Source of the DNA: Obelidium mucronatum
Lineage: Eukaryota; Chytridiomycota; Chytridiomycetes; Chytridiales; Chytriomycetaceae
Length of the DNA: 64,000 bases
Assembly: GCA_025765595.1 (NCBI GenBank)
Contig: JAIVFH010000039.1
Coordinates: forward strand, 62,001-126,000
Direction: 5' to 3'
In this document: positions 11,338 through 22,677 of the stretch, one piece after another
How positions within the stretch are numbered: position 1 is the first letter of the stretch
Layout: the number at the start of each line of letters is the position of its first letter
Program-made: the position numbers and the translations under genes
The notes under the pieces: model-generated
Databases searched by the model: none
The model's input: only the letters and a program-made list of their open reading frames with translations
What the model was told of the DNA's origin: nothing

Positions 11338-11607
11338 AGGGTTAGGGTAGGAGGAAAATGGTTTGTTACCTTGGCGGCGGTAGCGGCGGTGATTTTTGAC
11401 ATTTGTTGTTTTTTTTTTTGGTTTGTTTTTGCTATCGATAAAATTCGATGTTTTGCAAAAAATTATCGTCGACTTATCGCAAAATAAAGAGATTATGATA
11501 ATTCACTATATTTAACTTTATTTATCGATAAAATTACCAAGGATTACCGATATTTATGGTAAACCTGTAATTAGCGATATTCTATCGCTAAATACCGATT
11601 TTCACAG

Positions 11608-11624
11608 AAAACCGGCACATGTCT
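11608..11624 (-). repeat. Right terminal inverted repeat
   Basis: 17 bp, the inverse of 9051-9067; followed by AAT. Confidence 0.9.
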
Positions 11625-11684
11625 AATATAAATCTCTTTTTTCTCAAAACAAAACTTGCCTGAAAACACTGGTCGCATAATGAC

Positions 11685-11912
11685 GGGAGATGGACCCCAC
11701 ATACCGCGTCCATCTTCCGGCGGATACCCCACATACTGCGTATCCGTCCGCCTCTGAGGACCCGGAGGGTTTATCAGGGGGAGTGTTCCTGTTTTTTGAC
11801 ATTGACCATTATGCGGTGAAGGTGAACCCCACATACCACGTTCACCTTCGGCGGATACCCCACATACTGCGTATCCGTCCGCCTCTGAGGACCTGGAGGG
11901 TTTATCAGAGGC
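11685..11912 (+). repeat. Four hairpins with one conserved loop
   Basis: Two tandem units of about 131 bp each contain two hairpins. Loops are 11696-11707, 11728-11739, 11828-11839 and 11859-11870, all CCCACATAC followed by CGC, TGC, CAC and TGC. Stems differ between unit halves but pair fully: AGATGGAC/GTCCATCT (extendable to 11 bp with one G-T), CGGATAC/GTATCCG (twice, extendable) and GAAGGTGAAC/GTTCACCTTC. Each unit ends with a shared segment around CCTCTGAGGACC and GGAGGGTTTATCAG. Compensated stem changes with a fixed loop point to selection on, or a copying mechanism that preserves, the folded form. Confidence 0.85.
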
Positions 11913-12413
11913 ATGTCAAAAAACAAATGTACAAACGTGTTGATGAAGATGGGTGTTTATATTTCAGTTCTTGTATTGTTTCAGAATCTTCACAGAATTT
12001 TCAGATCTGATGTTTAATGCAGCTCTGATATTTAGTTATGGCGTGTCGAAATTTGATTGTAATTTAATAAACTATTTACTATTGAAAATATTCTTATTCT
12101 GTATTTCTCTTTTCTTCATTCCACGAGCCCTAATTAATATTTGAGGACACAGTTCAACAAACTAAATCTCTCAGCAAAAAAGAATAATTAGATGAAATAA
12201 AAGGGCAGACTCAAATGAAAGAAAGTTTTATTCATCGAATTGACCGACCAGCAAAAATAAACACAAAACGATGAAAAATAAAGGAAAGAAAGCAAAAAAG
12301 AACCAAGGCCGCTCTTGGTGAAAAAAGTACACGCGAAAGCGAGAGGGAGAGTGGGTGTGCAGAGATGAGAAAAGGTTGCCGTTTAAGATTTAACTGCGTG
12401 TGACTCGACTCAT
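11913..12413. other. AT-rich, no supported gene
   Basis: AT-rich spacer. Only short ORFs without family resemblance are present. It follows the hairpin units and precedes the 3' end of the minus-strand fragment at 12414. Confidence 0.5.
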
Positions 12414-12710
12414 TCAACCGATGGTGGATTCGCTCTCCTCGGCACCAGTTTTTTTGTGCGAAATGTCAATGGCCACAAATTTGGTGGCATTTTTGTGTTC
12501 GCTATCACCAAAAATGAATAAATACTTCTTCCTCATTCCCGACGCTCTCAGCGACTCCATTTCATCAGCTTTGAGCTTCTTCATGAGTTCTTTGAATCGG
12601 TGTGCGCAGTTCTTTCCCGTTGCCTTTAATTCCGACACGGCAAACTCACACATCAAATTCACGTTACCTGCCACTCTGTCCCATGCCTCTTCTATACGCC
12701 CATGCTTCAA
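12414..12710 (-). CDS. Myb/SANT-like domain fragment
   Basis: An open frame of about 98 codons on the minus strand reads EEAWDRVAGNVN, then ATGKNCAHRFKELMKKLK, which resembles the second and third helices of Myb/SANT-like (trihelix) DNA-binding domains common in transposon-derived proteins. There is no ATG at the 5' end of this frame; an ATG (12760) upstream lies in another frame, so an intron or frameshift must lie between them, or this is a truncated relic. The C-terminus ends ESTIG. Function unproven. Confidence 0.4.
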   Translation of the reverse strand: MKHGRIEEAWDRVAGNVNLMCEFAVSELKATGKNCAHRFKELMKKLKADEMESLRASGMRKKYLFIFGDSEHKNATKFVAIDISHKKTGAEESESTIG

Positions 12711-12912
12711 GCTGGCGTTTGCGGGTCATGGCTGCGTTGGCGGGCTCTGTGTTGTTCATCCGGCGAACACGATTTTTTTTTCAAATTAATGATTTTTTTT
12801 ATTGCAAATTTGTTGGGCATTTTTCTTTGTGCCACCACAAACACGAAAAATGAAAAATGAAAAATGAAATTTGTCGACTGCGAAACCTCTCTATTTGCAT
12901 TTTTTTCTTCTT

Positions 12913-14424
12913 TTACTCGAACCCGCGTAACGCCTTCACAAGATCTGCTAAATCATCCACCTTTACTTTTTTAGTTCTTGAATTATCTAATGCGGCATCC
13001 ATTGGGGCATCATCGTCGTCTGCAAGTCTCTTTTTTCCTTTTCTTCCTCCCTCGTGGACTGCAGTTGTCACGAGAGAAGCGTGATTCAGACTGATGCCCT
13101 TCCTCTTGGGTTTCTTCTTTTGCTGTTGTTCTTTAATCCTGCGAGACTTTACTGTCGACATTGCTTTCACGTTCATGTTGGCAAGGCTATTTTTGCTCAG
13201 ATTTCCTTTCTCTTTAGCTACTTCATGAAACATTCGTTCCTCTTCTCCTATTTGAACATATTCAAGAGTCTGTTGTGAACAAAACCAAAAAAGACTACAG
13301 TAAGGAAAAAAAAAGGAAGAAGAAACCTTGTAACCCAACAACTGGAATTTTGTGTCCTAAAAATCCTAAATCGATTCCACCGTGTCTCATTGTCATTTCC
13401 GCAACTTCTTTGGCAACAGATCTTTTGAAACGCACGTATCCACACAAATCACCTTCTGTGAAAATGCATTCAGAAACCGGTGCCAACTTCTGAAATTCCG
13501 AGCGTGCAGTTGCTTGAATACTGGAAGATGTGGATCCAAGCGTCTCAGGGTCTTGTTTCAACGTGAACTTGATGACACGGTTTAGGGGGAACCCCAAAAC
13601 AGCGGACGCTTGGACGGACGGCTGACCCTTTTGTTTGATTGGTAAAGAGCGAGGATCACAGGATGTGAGGCTAGGATGATTGAAATCAAACGATGGTGTT
13701 GTTGACTTCTTGGGTGAAGGCTGAGTTTCGGGAAACTGCCCAAGACTGATGGATATAGAATTATCATCGTATTCGAGAGATTTTGAAGAAGCAAGTAAAT
13801 TGATCATGATTTGAGGATCCGTGAAATTAACGTGGCACATGATCTTGAAAATGGAGGGTTATTATTGGTGTTGAAAACAAAAAAGACCACAAAACCTACA
13901 AACTCTTGGACAAGAGACCGTGCACTAAACTGATACTTCTCAACTTCTCCAAATTTGCTAGTAATAAACGAGATGAAATCGTTCTCCGGTGTGTCTTTTG
14001 GGATTCCCTTGAACAAACAACAGGACTTTGTGATGATTGACGATTTCTTCACAACTTCAGCCGCGTTTCTTTGATTGAATGAAACCATCCGGCGCATACA
14101 TGATCCATCGGCCGACACTTCAAACGCGCCTGGAATCAAAGTTCTTGCTGTGATCAGAAACACTTGAGGTGTCGCCCGTAATTCCTTTGCGGCTTTGAAA
14201 GACGCCAACAACGCAGCAGGCACAAATCCACGTTGGTAACCGCAATTCGGATACGCTGAGGCAGCAAGTTTCAAGATGTTCTTAATCTCCTTGTCACAGA
14301 AGTAGACGTCAAGAAGGGCAATAATGGATTCTTGCAGCGTCGGCACTTTAACTCCCGAGAGAACAAGCGAGTGGAGGCCACCAGAAATGAATGGAAGATG
14401 TTGCTGCTCACGATCAACGTCCAT
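12913..14424 (-). CDS. La-family RNA-binding protein (LARP7/Pof8-like)
   Basis: Exon 1 (14424-13900) encodes a La motif: LLDVYFCDKEIKN... through RGFVPAALLASFKAAKELR and FEVSADGSCMRR, the winged-helix module that binds RNA 3' ends. It runs into an RRM (SCCLFKGIPKDTPENDFISF). A 56-nt intron (13899-13844, donor GTAGGT) leads to exon 2 (13843 to about 13325), which after a Ser/Pro-rich linker has a second RRM-like domain (CIFTEGDLCGYVRFKRSV), the arrangement of the C-terminal xRRM of LARP7-type proteins. The last block (about 13268-12913) is Lys-rich with nuclear-localisation-like clusters. The final splice pair could not be fixed in frame. LARP7 proteins hold 7SK or telomerase RNA; which one here is unknown. 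Genuine La is the alternative. Confidence 0.7.
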
Positions 14425-14677
14425 GCAAAAGAGAAAAAAAAAGTGTAGAAACAAAAACAAAATACAGAAATTCAACCAATAACCACCAATAAATAGCAAG
14501 CAGATGAGTTGCGTTGACGAATAATGGAGGAAAGTGATTAATCAAATAGTTTATTTTTGGGCTTCCCCCCCTTGAGATGGGGAAAAATAATCCAACTTGA
14601 AGTAGAAATAAATACAATCAACTCATTATAGTTATTCAATTTTTTGTCTTGTTCTTCCCGTCCTTTTTGTTCATAAA

Positions 14678-16276
14678 ATGCAATCAGTGGGACAGGACAC
14701 ATCCAAGCCACTAACCAAAGTTCCAACAAAGACACCAGAGGCCTCGTCTGTCGGTAATGGAAAAACATATTGCATTCATTTCTTCGTTCCACTTCTGAAT
14801 TGTGTTGCTTTCAGATGATTCCAATGTGTTGGTTCTTGGAGGCGGTAACTTTGGGACTTGTTTGGCTGATCACTTGGCCGGTGAGAACAGAGAGCAGAAT
14901 AGACCCCGTTAGATTACACAGCCCTACACATTCTCTCGAATTGTACTTGTGGAATCGGCAGTCTTGGGATGGTTTGCGTCACTCAACTAACTCACCAACA
15001 AACAGTCATGGGCAACAGCGTTACAATTTACGCACGCGATCAAAAAGTAGTGGATGGAATCAATAAAGAACATCGCAACGTTAAGTACATGAAAGACGTG
15101 AGTGTGTGAGAGAACAGCAATGATCGGAACAAATCGGAAAGCAAATAACCATACTATCTTGCATTTCTTTTCAAAGGTGCTCTTGCCGGAATCTTTAAAA
15201 GCAACTTCAAAGCTGGATGATGGTGTTGCTATTCGTGCTGCAGATGTGATTCTCTTCTCAATTCCCACGCAACACCTTCGGTAAGGATCCATTGCTTTTC
15301 ATCATAATTTGATTCTCACTTTCTCTCTCTCATTGTATAGTGATATTTTGGCCGTATCGAAGCCTTTTATTCGAAAAGACCATCTCACAATCTTTGTAAA
15401 TAAGGGAATCGAAATACATTCTGGAAAACTTCCCTGTGACATTGTCGAAGAGGTTTGGGGAAAGGAAATTGGAGAATGTGCCACGTATTTGGTGTGTGTG
15501 CACGCCATGTGTGTTTGTGTCTGACTCACTCGCCAATATCATTTAGTCTGGCCCCAGTTTCGCAGCAGAAGTTGTGAAAAGACAACCAACTTGTGTTTCT
15601 GTTGCAAGCAGAGTCAAATCACGGGCTCTTCGAGCTCAAGCCGTATTCCACGCGCCTTACTTTCGGGTGTATGATTGTGATGACGTTGTTGGAGTTGAAG
15701 TTGCAGGTGATTGGATTGTTGTTTCATTTCTTGTCGCGATTAATTGATGTATTTGGTGCGCGGCGAGTAAAGGTGCCCTGAAGAATGTTATTGCCCTAGC
15801 TGCTGGTGCTTGTGCAGGTCTTGGCTTCCAACAGAATGCCCGAGCCGCCATTATCACACGAGGGTAAGATCTTTTAACTGGAGACAGTTGAATATAACAA
15901 AATTATTTGTCGATGTAGATTGGCTGAAATAATGAGAATTGGCGTTCGATTGGGAGCAGATCCCTTGACTTTTAGTGGTCTCGCTGGTGTTGGGGACTTG
16001 TTTTTAACTGCCCAAAGTGAGAAATCAAGAAACTACACGGTTGGATATCGTCTTGGTCGTGGTGAAACACTTGATCACGTTCTTGAAACTTTGGGATCTG
16101 TAGCCGAAGGTGTCGAAACAACAAAGGCTGCTTATGAGTTGTGTCGGAAGCTTAACGTTGAAAGTCCAGTCTGCGATGCTGTTTACAGCGTCTTATTTGG
16201 AGGAGTGGAAGTGAAGGCTGCTGTGAAGATTCTTATGGCGAGAGATCCGCATGCTGAATTTCACGGATTGCGATAG
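14678..16276 (+). CDS. NAD-dependent glycerol-3-phosphate dehydrogenase
   Basis: Eight exons (14678-14753, 14815-14880, 15006-15097, 15177-15280, 15341-15491, 15547-15706, 15773-15863, 15919-16276) give 365 aa. It reduces dihydroxyacetone phosphate to glycerol 3-phosphate for glycerol and lipid synthesis and redox balance. Visible motifs: the dinucleotide-binding GGGNFGT near residue 34, SGPSFAAEV, the catalytic-lysine region [18 protein letters not shown], and the substrate-binding [17 protein letters not shown] and GLAGVGDL resemble the GpsA type rather than yeast Gpd1, so the nearest relatives deserve checking. Length fits the family. All exon phases agree. Confidence 0.92.
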
Positions 16277-16351
16277 TATTTCTGGGTAGGGGTTCGATTT
16301 CTGGAAATAAACCAGCCACAAAAATCATATCAATCAAACTCCCAATACAGA

Positions 16352-17743
16352 ATGACTATATCGAGGAAGGACATATCGCCATCGGAGCAAACAGTGTTAA
16401 CATATCAAGCCACGATGTATTATGGGTCGGCCGATTGTAGCAAGAGCAACGTCAAGACGATTGATTATCGACCGTTTACTACGCAAACATGTGCGCCATG
16501 GACCTGCAGCGCCACTGATTTTGGGCAATCCTCGACCATGTGCCTCAACACTTTCTCTGATGCCCTGGTGGACACAACCTCGAGTCTGTTTGGCTCAAAT
16601 GTGCAATATGCCCAAGTCAAGTTTTGGAACGGTCCAGGATGCTCTGGAATGGTCAGAAACATTCACTACAAACTCAATGAATGTGTTGTTTCTACTTCAA
16701 AGTCGGATGGCTCCAAGTCCTATTTCATATCGTATTTTACTGTAAATGGAATTGTTTCGATGACCAACAAACGCTACTCTGACTCTGAGTGCAAAAACGA
16801 AATACTTCAAGCTTCGCTTGCGATGGATGTTGTAACTCGTGATTGTAGTGCTGGTCCCTTGTGGGACACATACCGGTATTCAGTAGATATACTAACTACT
16901 GCAAAACGTGACGCGGGGAACGACAGCGCCATGAATGTGGGGGCCATTGTGGGCGGAACTATTGCTGGCTTGTTTGTTGCTTTTGCTATTGGTTTTGCAT
17001 TGTATCGGCAACGGGTGAAAAAGGGGGAGGTTGCCACTACAGCTCATTCAAACGACAATAGAGCTAACAACACAGTGGAACAAATTCCACTTCAGCATCA
17101 GTCACAATACGGGAGCTTTCGTGAGAATGTTGCAGGCCATCCAACTTCAACTACACATTCAGTATCTGGTGTGCGCGATTTTTCAAGCTCGTCATCCGTG
17201 TCTTCTCAAAGTGTCATTTCGCAGCCACAAAACATTATTACCAGGGCTGTAACTGAAACCAGCGCTCAGCCATTCAGAAAGCCAATTGAAGAAAAACGGC
17301 ACTCCATGTTCGACGTTATGACAACTGCCGGATCATCGTCATCGTCCAGTTCTCATTCCACCACAGTTTCTGCTGTTGCGGATCCGTTTCAAGATGATCG
17401 TCTTCATATCATGGAATTGAAGCTTCCTGCCAATCCAGCAGATTGGACCATTGAAGAGGCAGCGCGTTGGATATCTAAATTTGGAGGAGGTGTTGACTAC
17501 CTTGAGGCAATGAAGGAGGAAGAGATTGATGGAAGATGTTTGCTCGTTATTTCGGAAAAGCAACTGTTTACTGTACTCAAAGTGACCATTATTGGTCGGC
17601 AAGCAAAGCTATTGGACAGACTAGCCCGGTTGAAGGCATTAAGCGCGACGTTGAATGAAACTGCACAAACAGCACCACTGGGGAATGCTGCTGACTGGGA
17701 AACACTTCCTCCTGCCTATCAAACTGTCCATAAGAGCGAATAA
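16352..17743 (+). CDS. Single-pass membrane protein with SAM domain
   Basis: 463 aa in one exon. Residues 1-190 are Cys- and Thr-rich with an extracellular look; residues about 195-217 (VGAIVGGTIAGLFVAFAIGF) form one membrane span followed by basic residues; then a Ser/Thr-rich cytoplasmic linker; residues about 360-425 (WTIEEAARWISKFGGGVDYL to DRLARLK) form a SAM domain; PPAY near the C-terminus is a PPxY-type WW-binding motif. The layout suggests a receptor-like or scaffold protein that oligomerises by its SAM domain and may recruit a WW-domain ubiquitin ligase; this is inference. No signal peptide follows the chosen ATG, and an AG precedes it, so an upstream exon may be missing. Confidence 0.75.
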   Translation: MTISRKDISPSEQTVLTYQATMYYGSADCSKSNVKTIDYRPFTTQTCAPWTCSATDFGQSSTMCLNTFSDALVDTTSSLFGSNVQYAQVKFWNGPGCSGMVRNIHYKLNECVVSTSKSDGSKSYFISYFTVNGIVSMTNKRYSDSECKNEILQASLAMDVVTRDCSAGPLWDTYRYSVDILTTAKRDAGNDSAMNVGAIVGGTIAGLFVAFAIGFALYRQRVKKGEVATTAHSNDNRANNTVEQIPLQHQSQYGSFRENVAGHPTSTTHSVSGVRDFSSSSSVSSQSVISQPQNIITRAVTETSAQPFRKPIEEKRHSMFDVMTTAGSSSSSSSHSTTVSAVADPFQDDRLHIMELKLPANPADWTIEEAARWISKFGGGVDYLEAMKEEEIDGRCLLVISEKQLFTVLKVTIIGRQAKLLDRLARLKALSATLNETAQTAPLGNAADWETLPPAYQTVHKSE

Positions 17744-17815
17744 AGAAGATTTCTTATTGCTTGATTTCTTTTGGTGTTTATTTAATTTTATTATTATATT
17801 TTTTGGACAATTCTT

Positions 17816-20800
17816 ATGGGACTCGTGGAAAACAGTGTATTGCTGGCAGAACTATCGCCTGGAGAATCAAACGACTTTGATCCAGCCAGATCAGTATTAA
17901 TAGCGGAATCTGTGCTGATTCAATGGGTCGCCGAAGATATCATTGGAACATCAGTGTCAGAAGCAGACTTTAGCGATCCATTCCTCTTGATACAAGTTCT
18001 TGCAATACTGGCTCCAAATTCAGTCAACTTAAACTACTATTCTTCGGATCACGCCTTCAGCTGTGAGAATCTTAATATAGTTACTGTCGATATGCTGTTC
18101 AATGGACTGAAGTCATTGGGGTTTGAGAATCTCCCTGTTTCCAAAGATCAAATCCTGGAAGGGAACAAGAGCGCAATGTTGGAAATAATTCGAATATTAT
18201 ACGAATGGAAAGGTGTTAAAAATACGAACGGCGCTATTGGCAAAGCGCCATTGGCCTCAGCTCCTGAAGCGGCGTTCGCCGTCACTGAATATCCCGAATT
18301 CAATACCATTCCATCGAAAGCAGCTCTGGCCAAGATTGAAAGAATCGATAGCATGGTTTCTGCCATAGAATCAGTCTATGAACCGTCAGAGCCATCATTT
18401 ATTCCATGTTTGCGATGGTTTTTTCGCCTCGTCAATGATGAATCCGATGGTGATCAATTTGGCGCGTCGTACAATTGCGCTCAAGAAGTGCAAGAAATGA
18501 CTCGTGTTTTAGAATCAGTGGTGAGTAGTCATACCCCACCCTTTTTGTTCCAAACCTTCATTTATAACACGATAAATGGCAGTCAAAAGCAATACCTGAA
18601 GGGAACATCCTCTCTTCTCTAACTTATGGAGCCATGTATACTATGGCATGCAAAATTCTATTTGAGGATTCCAAATTAAACAAGTGGATCGAAACCTTTC
18701 TTCCACCTTCCGACAAAGAGAAGCAAGTGGACTGGATCAACCAAAAAGACGGATTCTTGGATCTTCTCATCAGCCATGGTTTACTAGACTTTCAAGAAAG
18801 TTTGAAAGCATGTATTGGTGATATGATCCGAGATGATTGTCCATTTTATGAGGTTCGCTTCTTGTATTCTTCAATTTTTTTCGAAAGACCTTACACACTT
18901 TGTCACAGTCGATACATTCCAACATTATTGAAGCCCTAATGCAACACTCTGTGTCGGATATAAATGTGGAAGATATTGTGAATCATATGAAGTAAAGTGA
19001 ATACATTTAATTTTGAGAAACACTAACATCACCACCCAAATCAGCAATAAAATTCCGAACACTCAAATTAAAGACTACCCCTACGACATCGAGGAAGCAT
19101 TGCTTCTTTGGTTCAGAAAGTGCGTTGATCATGCCATCAAATTAACTCGTGACCCAAAGATAATTCAATGGAAACGCCAAACCATGGAAACCAGCGAGCT
19201 CACATCATTTCTTCACGACGGAGTTGCCCCGTGTTTAGTTGCATTTTCATACATCAACGGATTCAAGATCAACGATGTTTCTTTTGAGGGAGACATTGGC
19301 TCTAATTGGAAACTCTTGGAAACACGCGGAGCTGCGGATGGAATCCCAATCGCTTGTTGGAAACCGGATGAAATTATTAGGCATGGTTGTTTGACTTCAT
19401 TTGAAGTACCGTTCTTGGTTTTTGCTTGTGATTTGTTCGAGTGGATTGAGCTGTTGAGTTTTTTTTTTTTTTTTCTTTTTTTAAAAAAATTTTTCATTTT
19501 TTTTTTTTGGCCTCCTCCTCATTGATGTTTTATTATTTTAGATCCAACAAACTTCCTATTGATGAAATCGTTCAAAATGTAGTCGAAGCAAAAGGAAACA
19601 CTGAAAGCGCGAGGCCTGGATCTCACGTACCTTGGCTTGACCAACAAGAAACATACAAAGGAGCAGCCCTTCTTGAAGACTCACCTAGTGAAACAACAAA
19701 AGCTCTCCCTAGAGAATATACCGCTAATCCAGAGGTCCAAGGAAAGTGGCTGCCAATTGATGATCACCTTTTTGGAGTGCAAAAGGTGCATCAACCGCCG
19801 CCGCCGCCGTCCGAACAAATTCCTTCCGAATCTCCACCACCATTATCATCCATTTCTTCACTTTCAAATCTTGATCTTTCTCTTTCAATGGATGAATCGA
19901 AACCTCTTGAGACTGAGACAGTATCAGTCCCTCCCCAGTCAGATACACCCGCCGCAAGAGCTTCAACATCTGAAAGTGCAGCCCTGAAGGATCAAAATGA
20001 AGTTATTTTTCAAAGCTTCATGAAGCAATTTGACGACGCTGTAGATTCACATTCAGTAGACTTTGTGGAGCAACAATCCCTTGTGCGGATGGAATCTGTA
20101 GAATCTACAATCTCATCACAAGATATGTATAGTACTATGGAGCCCGTCGCTTTGGCGCCCAACCATTCAGGAAGCCATAAAGAAACTAAACCAGCCGTAG
20201 CAGCGTCGAGGGACAGCCATTCACCTGTTACAACTTCAAAACCAGTGGACCTAGAAGCTTTCCGCCAACCATCAGTCTCGAATTTGGGTGAACCAAAACC
20301 ACCACAACCTCAAATGGCTCCTCAAGCGGCAAAGCCAAAGCCACCAGCAAACCCGCCTTCCACCACCAAAGCCGCGAGTCCCAAAAAAACAAACTCTGTA
20401 AAAAAGGAGTCTCCATCCACAAATGGAAAACCAAAGACCATTCCATTAACGGACCAAACGAGAACAACAACAGCACCAACGAACGATCAAATCGCAGTCG
20501 CCGCCGAAACACCACGATTGAAAAGTTCCACAACAACAACTACAACGACAACAGTCACAACAAACTCGCAATCAATCACATCCACCTCTTCCTTGAATGT
20601 GACTTCCCCTGCAAAAGACCGAAAACGGAAGCTTCGGAATCTGGGTGGAGGTTGCGAATCACATCCAGAAACAACGGCAACCACAGCTACACCACCGACA
20701 CCATTGAAAAGTGCGGAAACCATCGGAACTACTACCACCACAACCACCACGAGTTTTGAAACCCCCGTTGTCGTGCTGCCTAAAATTCTATCCCCGCCAC

Positions 20801-22673
20801 CACACCATACAGCCGCACCGCTGCCACCGCCGCCACCATCGCTCGATTCAAGCGGCGGCGGCACCGCCGGGCAGTCTGAAAGCACAATAACCACAACAAC
20901 AACGATAATCAAAAGCGGGCGAACCACTCCAGAGTTATTAAAACTCCCACCAATACCAACAACAACGCAAACAGTCCGAATTGTCTCAACAACATCAATC
21001 ACTGTTCATGAGCAAGACACGGCAGGAACAGTAGTAGTCAAGGAAGAAACTGAAATCCTACCTGTTCAAGAACCGGCAACGGAAAGCTTGATTGGACATC
21101 ATAATCATCAAGTTCTGTCCGAGTTGGACGAGGAAGCGTATGATAGTACTGGGGATGACAATCGACCACCCAGTTTCAATTTAAGTGACATGATTATGAG
21201 TGATTCGGAACCAACTGATGATGAAGAGGAGTTGGGAACACGACAAAAGAATAGACGTCAACAGAAACAACAACAAGCGTCAAACGGCAAAAGAGGTGGT
21301 TCTACTGCATCTACTGCAATTGCTAAACCATTGAAATCTTCTCTCAAGAAAACGACTTTGAATTATCAGCAGCATTTGTTGCAGCAGCAGGCGGCGGCTA
21401 TACTAGCTGCCACTGGGTCTTCAGTTGGTGTGACTGATGGGGATTCAGTTGAAGCACAAGATGAGGATGACGAGTGGGTAGAGTTGTATCGACAGCCACG
21501 CAATTCGTCTTCAAAATACAGTAATAGTGTGAATGGTTCAGGAAAACGGAGAAAGCATTCCAGGAAACTGATTCGAGTGCCTGCTGACATTATTTTATCT
21601 AAATCCAAGAAACTTGAACCAACAATAACGGAGTTTGAAAGTGATTCTGTTGTTGTTCCTAAGAATGAAGAAGTTGAGGAGGGAAAACAGCAGGAATCAG
21701 CGGGAATATTGAAAAGCACTGCGTTGGAGAGTAACATTGAATTCGCAAATGCAACGAAAGATCTGCCGAAATTTAAAGGCCTTGTCTTTGTTCCATTTGG
21801 TGATGATGCGATGCACATGAGTGACAATGATTCAGATGGCGACAAATGTGGGTTTATTACTGCCAGCACCTTGACAAACCATTTCTAACTGATCTGTAGT
21901 GTCGCTTGATCCACCACCAAGAAGCAATCTACCCCGAAGATTATCGGCTAGATTTGCATCCTTATCATCGACAACAAAGTATGTTAAAATTATGTTTCTG
22001 GCCATGCATGGGTTTCTTAAATGAAAAGTGCAGGAATCTTGTTCCACCCTCATTGCCAACAAAACTCGTGCCAGGACAGAGTTTCCGGGGAGATGATACA
22101 AAGCCATCAGAGCAGTGGGGGGAAGTCATCTCCCACCAAAATCAACAAGAACAACCACTGGTTACATTCCCGATTCCACTGGCAGCTTCACCCCAACCAC
22201 CATCACACCAAGAAAGGCAGTCATCATCAATACTAAGAATATCGCCATACGGCAAAAAAAGCGCAAACAACCGCCAAATCATTCAGAATGCATTAACTCA
22301 CGTCTGTTTGGCCGGGGGCGTCAATAACATGATGAAGCAAGACGTATTTGATAAACTGTCAAACAGTACTTGGAAGCACCACATGATAATTCTCAAAAAC
22401 CCTCAAAATCACACGTATTTCGGATTGTGTGCTTATAATCCGCAAATGAATCATTTGGAAAGTATTCATAGCGTTCAAACATCGAGTAGATCTGCAAGTG
22501 GTGGTGGCACCAATAGTCACGGTGGAGGAGCATCAGGCATGATGCGAATAATCGCAGAAATGGAAGTGGATACTTATTACAAGTATGATTGTGGTGGTCG
22601 AAGATTTAGGGAAGTCAAGACTGGGGGTTTTGGGCTGTGTGTTGACGCTGTTGTCTTGAAAAGAATAAAATAG
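17816..22673 (+). CDS. CAMSAP/Patronin-like microtubule minus-end protein
   Basis: Seven exons (17816-18520, 18583-18852, 18909-18991, 19045-19452, 19542-21847, 21900-21978, 22034-22673) total 1,496 aa. CAMSAP proteins cap and stabilise free microtubule minus ends. Residues about 350-480 read as a calponin-homology domain (ELTSFLHDGVAPCLVAFSYI ... VPFLVFACDLFEWIE). A long Ser/Thr/Pro-rich disordered region fills most of exon 5. The C-terminus (from about 22240) matches the CKK domain that defines the family: RQIIQNALTHVCLAGGVNN, MIILKNPQNHTYFGLCAYNP, YYKYDCGGRRF and a final VDAVVLKRIK. Intron 4 uses a GTTGAG donor. A loop in CKK holds a Ser/Gly-rich insertion. The START gene begins only 4 bp after the stop codon. 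Confidence 0.88.
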
Positions 22674-22677
22674 ACGA

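Larger units (their letters stand above)
9051..11624. mobile_element. Harbinger-like DNA transposon, 2.57 kb
   Basis: Perfect 17-bp terminal inverted repeats, AGACATGTGCCGGTTTT, lie at 9051-9067 and, inverted, at 11608-11624. The flanking trinucleotide AAT occurs on both outer sides (9048-9050 and 11625-11627), as expected for a 3-bp target duplication. Inside are an IS5/Harbinger-type DDE transposase on the minus strand and a second, divergently oriented gene on the plus strand, the two-gene plan typical of PIF/Harbinger elements. Both subterminal regions (about 9068-9180 and 11430-11600) are filled with TATCG/CGATA motifs, candidate transposase-binding sites. The transposase carries a frameshift, so this copy is probably non-autonomous. 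Confidence 0.85.

Noticed and set aside
11685..11912. CRISPR-like repeat array
   Set aside because: Only two units, repeats are 131 bp with internal hairpins, no spacer-length regularity and a eukaryotic nuclear context.
11690..12010. 106-codon plus-strand ORF over the hairpins
   Set aside because: Its reading is set by the tandem units and hairpin arms; compensatory stem changes are better explained at nucleic-acid level.
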